A stretch of DNA of 24,522 nucleotides from CAYUVH01 sp964448135 (GTDB taxonomy: Bacteria > Verrucomicrobiota > Verrucomicrobiia > Limisphaerales > UBA8199). This document shows, one piece after another, positions 22,468 to 24,522 of this stretch (its first letter is position 1; each line of letters begins with the position of its first letter). The notes beneath the pieces are model-generated. The model was given only the letters and a program-made list of their open reading frames with translations, was not told the origin of the DNA and searched no databases. A program made the translations under genes and the position numbers. The stretch spans positions 1-24,522 of the forward strand of contig CAYUVH010000056.1 in NCBI GenBank assembly GCA_964448135.1, given 5' to 3'.

Positions 22468-23793
22468 ATGAATCCGTCGGCCCACCCCCAGGACACTTCA
22501 GGCTCCAATGCGCCTTGGTATTCCGGCGTCACCCGCTACGAATGGCTCGTCCTCATCATCGCCTCGGCGGGCTGGATCTTCGATGCCTTCGAGGGCCAGA
22601 TTTTCAACATTACCCGGCAGCAACTGCTCGCCGATATCCTGAGCCCACAATTCACCGGCGCGCAGCTCGAAGCCGCCATCAAAAGTTACGGCGAATATTT
22701 TCTCTCCATCTTCCTCGTTGGCGGCGCGCTGGGTGGCATCCTTTTCGGTTCGCTCTCGGACCGCTGGGGCCGTCGCCCGATCATGGCGGTCACCATTCTG
22801 TTCTACTCGATTTTCTCCGGCCTCACTTTCTTCGCCCAAGCCCCCTGGCAGGTCGGCGTCGCGCGGTTTCTCGTGGCCATGGGTGTCGGTGGCGAATGGG
22901 CGGTCGCCGCCAGCCTGGTCGCCGAAGTCTTCCCCCAACGCTCCCGGGCGCACGCGTCCGGGATCTTCCACGCCACCAGCGTCCTTGGCACCTGGAGCGC
23001 CGCCCTGGCCGGCCTGGCCGTGGGCGCTCACTGGCGATATGGCTTCCTGATAGGTCTGTTCCCCTCCCTCCTGGTCTTCTGGGTGTTGCTCAGTATCAAG
23101 GAACCCGAGAAGTGGCAGGCCGCCGGCGAACGTGCCGCCCATCACGAAACCAGCAAACCGGGCAGCCTCTTCGAATTGCTCGGCGACGTGCGCTGGCGTT
23201 CGCGGGCCCTTCTGGGAATGTTGCTGGCCGCCGTCGGCTTGGGCAGCTTTTGGGGAGTTACCGTCGCCGGCCAGGACCTGGCTCGTGATTTCCTTTTGCG
23301 CCACCATGTCATCGCCGCCATAGCCGCTGAGAAAGCGAAGTTCGCGTATGGCATCATCCAAACGATCGGCGGTGGCCTTGGACTCCTGGCCATGGGCCCG
23401 CTCTGCGTGCGCCTGGGCCGACGTCGGGCCTTTGCCCTGATGCATATTGTCGCTTTTATTCTTGTCCCGATCACCTGTTACCTTCCGCAGACCTATATAC
23501 AACTGCTAATCCTGCTGCCCATCTTCGGTTTCTTCACACTGGGAATTCACGCCGGCTACGCCATTTATTTCCCCGAACTCTTCCCTACCCGACTCCGCGC
23601 CACTGGCGCCGGCTTCTGCTTCAACGGCGGCCGCGTCGTCGCCGCCTCCGTGCTTATACTCTCCGCCTATATCAAATCGGCGCCAGGCATTGACCTTCGC
23701 CTCGCGATGACCCTTCTCTCCCTCCTTTTCCCTTTGGGCCTGATAATCATCGCCTTTCTACCCGAAACCAAGGGCAAGCCCCTACCAGAATAG
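22468..23793 (+). CDS. Major facilitator superfamily transporter (sugar-porter-like)
   Basis: A 441-residue inner-membrane protein with about 12 hydrophobic helices. The loop 2-3 signature GSLSDRWGRRP (94-104) is typical of MFS, and the matching second-half loop RLGRRRAF is present. FDAFEGQIFNITR in helix 1, GVGGEWAVAASLVAEVFP in helices 4-5 and the C-terminal PETKGKPL are hallmarks of the sugar/organic-acid porter group. It probably carries a sugar, an aromatic acid or another small solute by proton coupling; the direction cannot be read from the sequence. A secreted protein of unknown function is divergent from it. The 280-bp spacer (22188-22467) contains no gene. No Shine-Dalgarno sequence precedes the ATG. 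Confidence 0.9.
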   Translation: MNPSAHPQDTSGSNAPWYSGVTRYEWLVLIIASAGWIFDAFEGQIFNITRQQLLADILSPQFTGAQLEAAIKSYGEYFLSIFLVGGALGGILFGSLSDRWGRRPIMAVTILFYSIFSGLTFFAQAPWQVGVARFLVAMGVGGEWAVAASLVAEVFPQRSRAHASGIFHATSVLGTWSAALAGLAVGAHWRYGFLIGLFPSLLVFWVLLSIKEPEKWQAAGERAAHHETSKPGSLFELLGDVRWRSRALLGMLLAAVGLGSFWGVTVAGQDLARDFLLRHHVIAAIAAEKAKFAYGIIQTIGGGLGLLAMGPLCVRLGRRRAFALMHIVAFILVPITCYLPQTYIQLLILLPIFGFFTLGIHAGYAIYFPELFPTRLRATGAGFCFNGGRVVAASVLILSAYIKSAPGIDLRLAMTLLSLLFPLGLIIIAFLPETKGKPLPE

Positions 23794-24028
23794 CAAAGGT
23801 AACGATAAAGTTTTGTTCCTTTCCCTTCTGTAAAACCAACTCAGGGTCACATTAATTTGCGAATTCCATTCATTTTCCGGTCGGAGAAGAAGCTCACCTA
23901 AGATTACGATCCTTGGGGATAATCTAACCAAGCATTTAGGCAATCCATCGACCTAAACCTCGCAAATGGATATTTAGATTGTTCATAACGGTATCGTTAA
24001 CGTGACACATTTATTGGCAAAACCAAGC
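23794..24028. other. AT-richer gene-free stretch
   Basis: Composition shifts clearly towards A+T right after the MFS gene. I see no gene. A small palindrome TAACG-gtat-CGTTA lies at 23986-23999. The stretch could be a recent insertion, a boundary of acquired DNA, or a decayed gene. Confidence 0.4.
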
Positions 24029-24289
24029 CTATTTTTGCCATTCGTAACCAATTTGCCATAATCGACATTTTGCAATTCGCCGTCTCAGTTCCGCCTCCAC
24101 ATCATTGATTGACAAGCCTGTGAATATCTTGGGAATAAAGAAGGTTTTTCCCAACGATGGCTGCCCGGACCAAAATACCCATTTCGGCGGCGAATCGGAT
24201 CCACGCCCAGCACGATACTTACCCAATATAGATAGCTTCAGGTTCCTCCCCGGATCATTCGTGACCGAATATATCTCAGCCGGAACGAT
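24029..24289 (-). pseudogene. Possible C-terminal remnant of a protein gene, 5' end interrupted
   Basis: An open frame of 86 codons ends at a TAG (24029-24031). Its translation looks protein-like (PPKWVFWSGQPSLGKTFFIP, then GLSINDVEAELRRRIAKCRL), with an amphipathic, charged C-terminal helix. The only reasonable start is a TTG at 24226. Upstream the frame runs to a TGA (24290-24292) that lies inside the 21-bp inverted repeat beginning at 24278. A simple reading is that a repeat element has cut off the 5' end. No family was recognised, and it may be chance. Confidence 0.3.
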
Positions 24290-24490
24290 TCAGTTGGATT
24301 TGCGCGGAAGTGCCAGCACCCCCGTAGCAATCCCTCAATGCGGGAGGACGAGACTCGTTCATTCCGAAGACTGGTGCCGGACAATGTCACCAAGGTGGCG
24401 TTTAACCCGGACCGTTCAATCGCTCCCCCTCTCCTTTTGGAGAGGGATGGGGTGAGGGGGGCTTTTCCCTCCGACTGAATCGTTCCGGTT
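24278..24490. mobile_element. Small MITE-like element bounded by 21-bp inverted repeats
   Basis: AGCCGGAACGATTCAGTTGG plus A (24278-24298) is repeated in reverse complement at 24470-24490 with only two mismatches. The 213-bp segment encodes nothing convincing. It holds a perfect internal hairpin CCCTCTCC-tttt-GGAGAGGG (24427-24446), part of a CCCTCTCC/ATGGGGTGAGGG block that resembles widespread bacterial intergenic repeats. I could not find a target-site duplication next to the arms, so transposition is inferred from the arms only. Confidence 0.45.
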
Positions 24491-24522
24491 AAGTGACCTG
24501 AATACCCTACCCCACCCGGCCT

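Noticed and set aside
22498..23502. 334-codon minus-strand frame opposite the MFS gene
   Set aside because: The MFS reading is unmistakable. This frame is a hydrophilic, Asp/Gly/Glu-rich shadow.

Overview
The window is GC-rich bacterial DNA that looks like chromosome from a Verrucomicrobiota lineage, probably near Pedosphaeraceae/Limisphaerales. This is inferred from several things seen together: a Verrucomicrobia-style prepilin N-terminus ([20 protein letters not shown], then ALAKAKEKA), a lipoprotein of the TIGR04073 type, secreted LamG proteins, several secreted carbohydrate-active enzymes, start codons that mostly lack Shine-Dalgarno sequences, and dispersed hairpin repeats between genes. 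I see no rRNA, CRISPR array, prophage or complete insertion sequence.

Layout. 1-339: intergenic repeats. 340-3518 (minus): a sodium/solute symporter and a class I mannose-6-phosphate isomerase-like gene, separated by a repeat-filled gap. 3586-6252 (plus): a pseudopilin-like protein and a secreted protein with two LamG-like domains, ending in a strong terminator (6283-6314). 6525-10666 (minus): a tight three-gene operon, transcribed as PL5-type alginate lyase, then GH88-type unsaturated glucuronyl hydrolase (17-nt overlap), then an Old Yellow Enzyme-like reductase (1-nt gap). A divergent AraC regulator (10781-11593) faces it across a perfect inverted repeat. 11652-11726 (minus): tRNA-Thr(CGT) with its own promoter. 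11801-14236 (minus): a secreted protein joining an Asp-box (sialidase-like) domain to an SGNH esterase. 14243-15058: a long region without a clear gene. 15059-16458 (plus): a TIGR04073-type lipoprotein with a terminator, then ispE. 16559-17923 (minus): a secreted NPP/alkaline-phosphatase-type enzyme. 18263-19281: divergent HxlR regulator and DinB-like gene sharing a perfect 10-bp inverted repeat. 19673-20710 (minus): an S1C (HtrA-like) protease with PDZ domain. 20889-22187 (minus): a secreted protein of unknown family, divergent from an MFS transporter (22468-23793). 23794-24522: AT-richer, repeat-bearing DNA with a possible truncated reading frame.

The best-supported functional unit is the uronic-acid polysaccharide operon. 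The lyase would cut a polyuronate, leaving unsaturated ends. GH88 would release the unsaturated uronate. AraC would sense a product. The third enzyme, a flavin ene-reductase-like protein with Lys in place of the first catalytic His, is the least expected member and the best candidate for new biochemistry. The other genes look like housekeeping (ispE, tRNA, protease) or typical secreted and transport functions of a polysaccharide-degrading heterotroph. I found no clearly undescribed multi-gene system beyond that operon and a small inverted-repeat element at the right edge.
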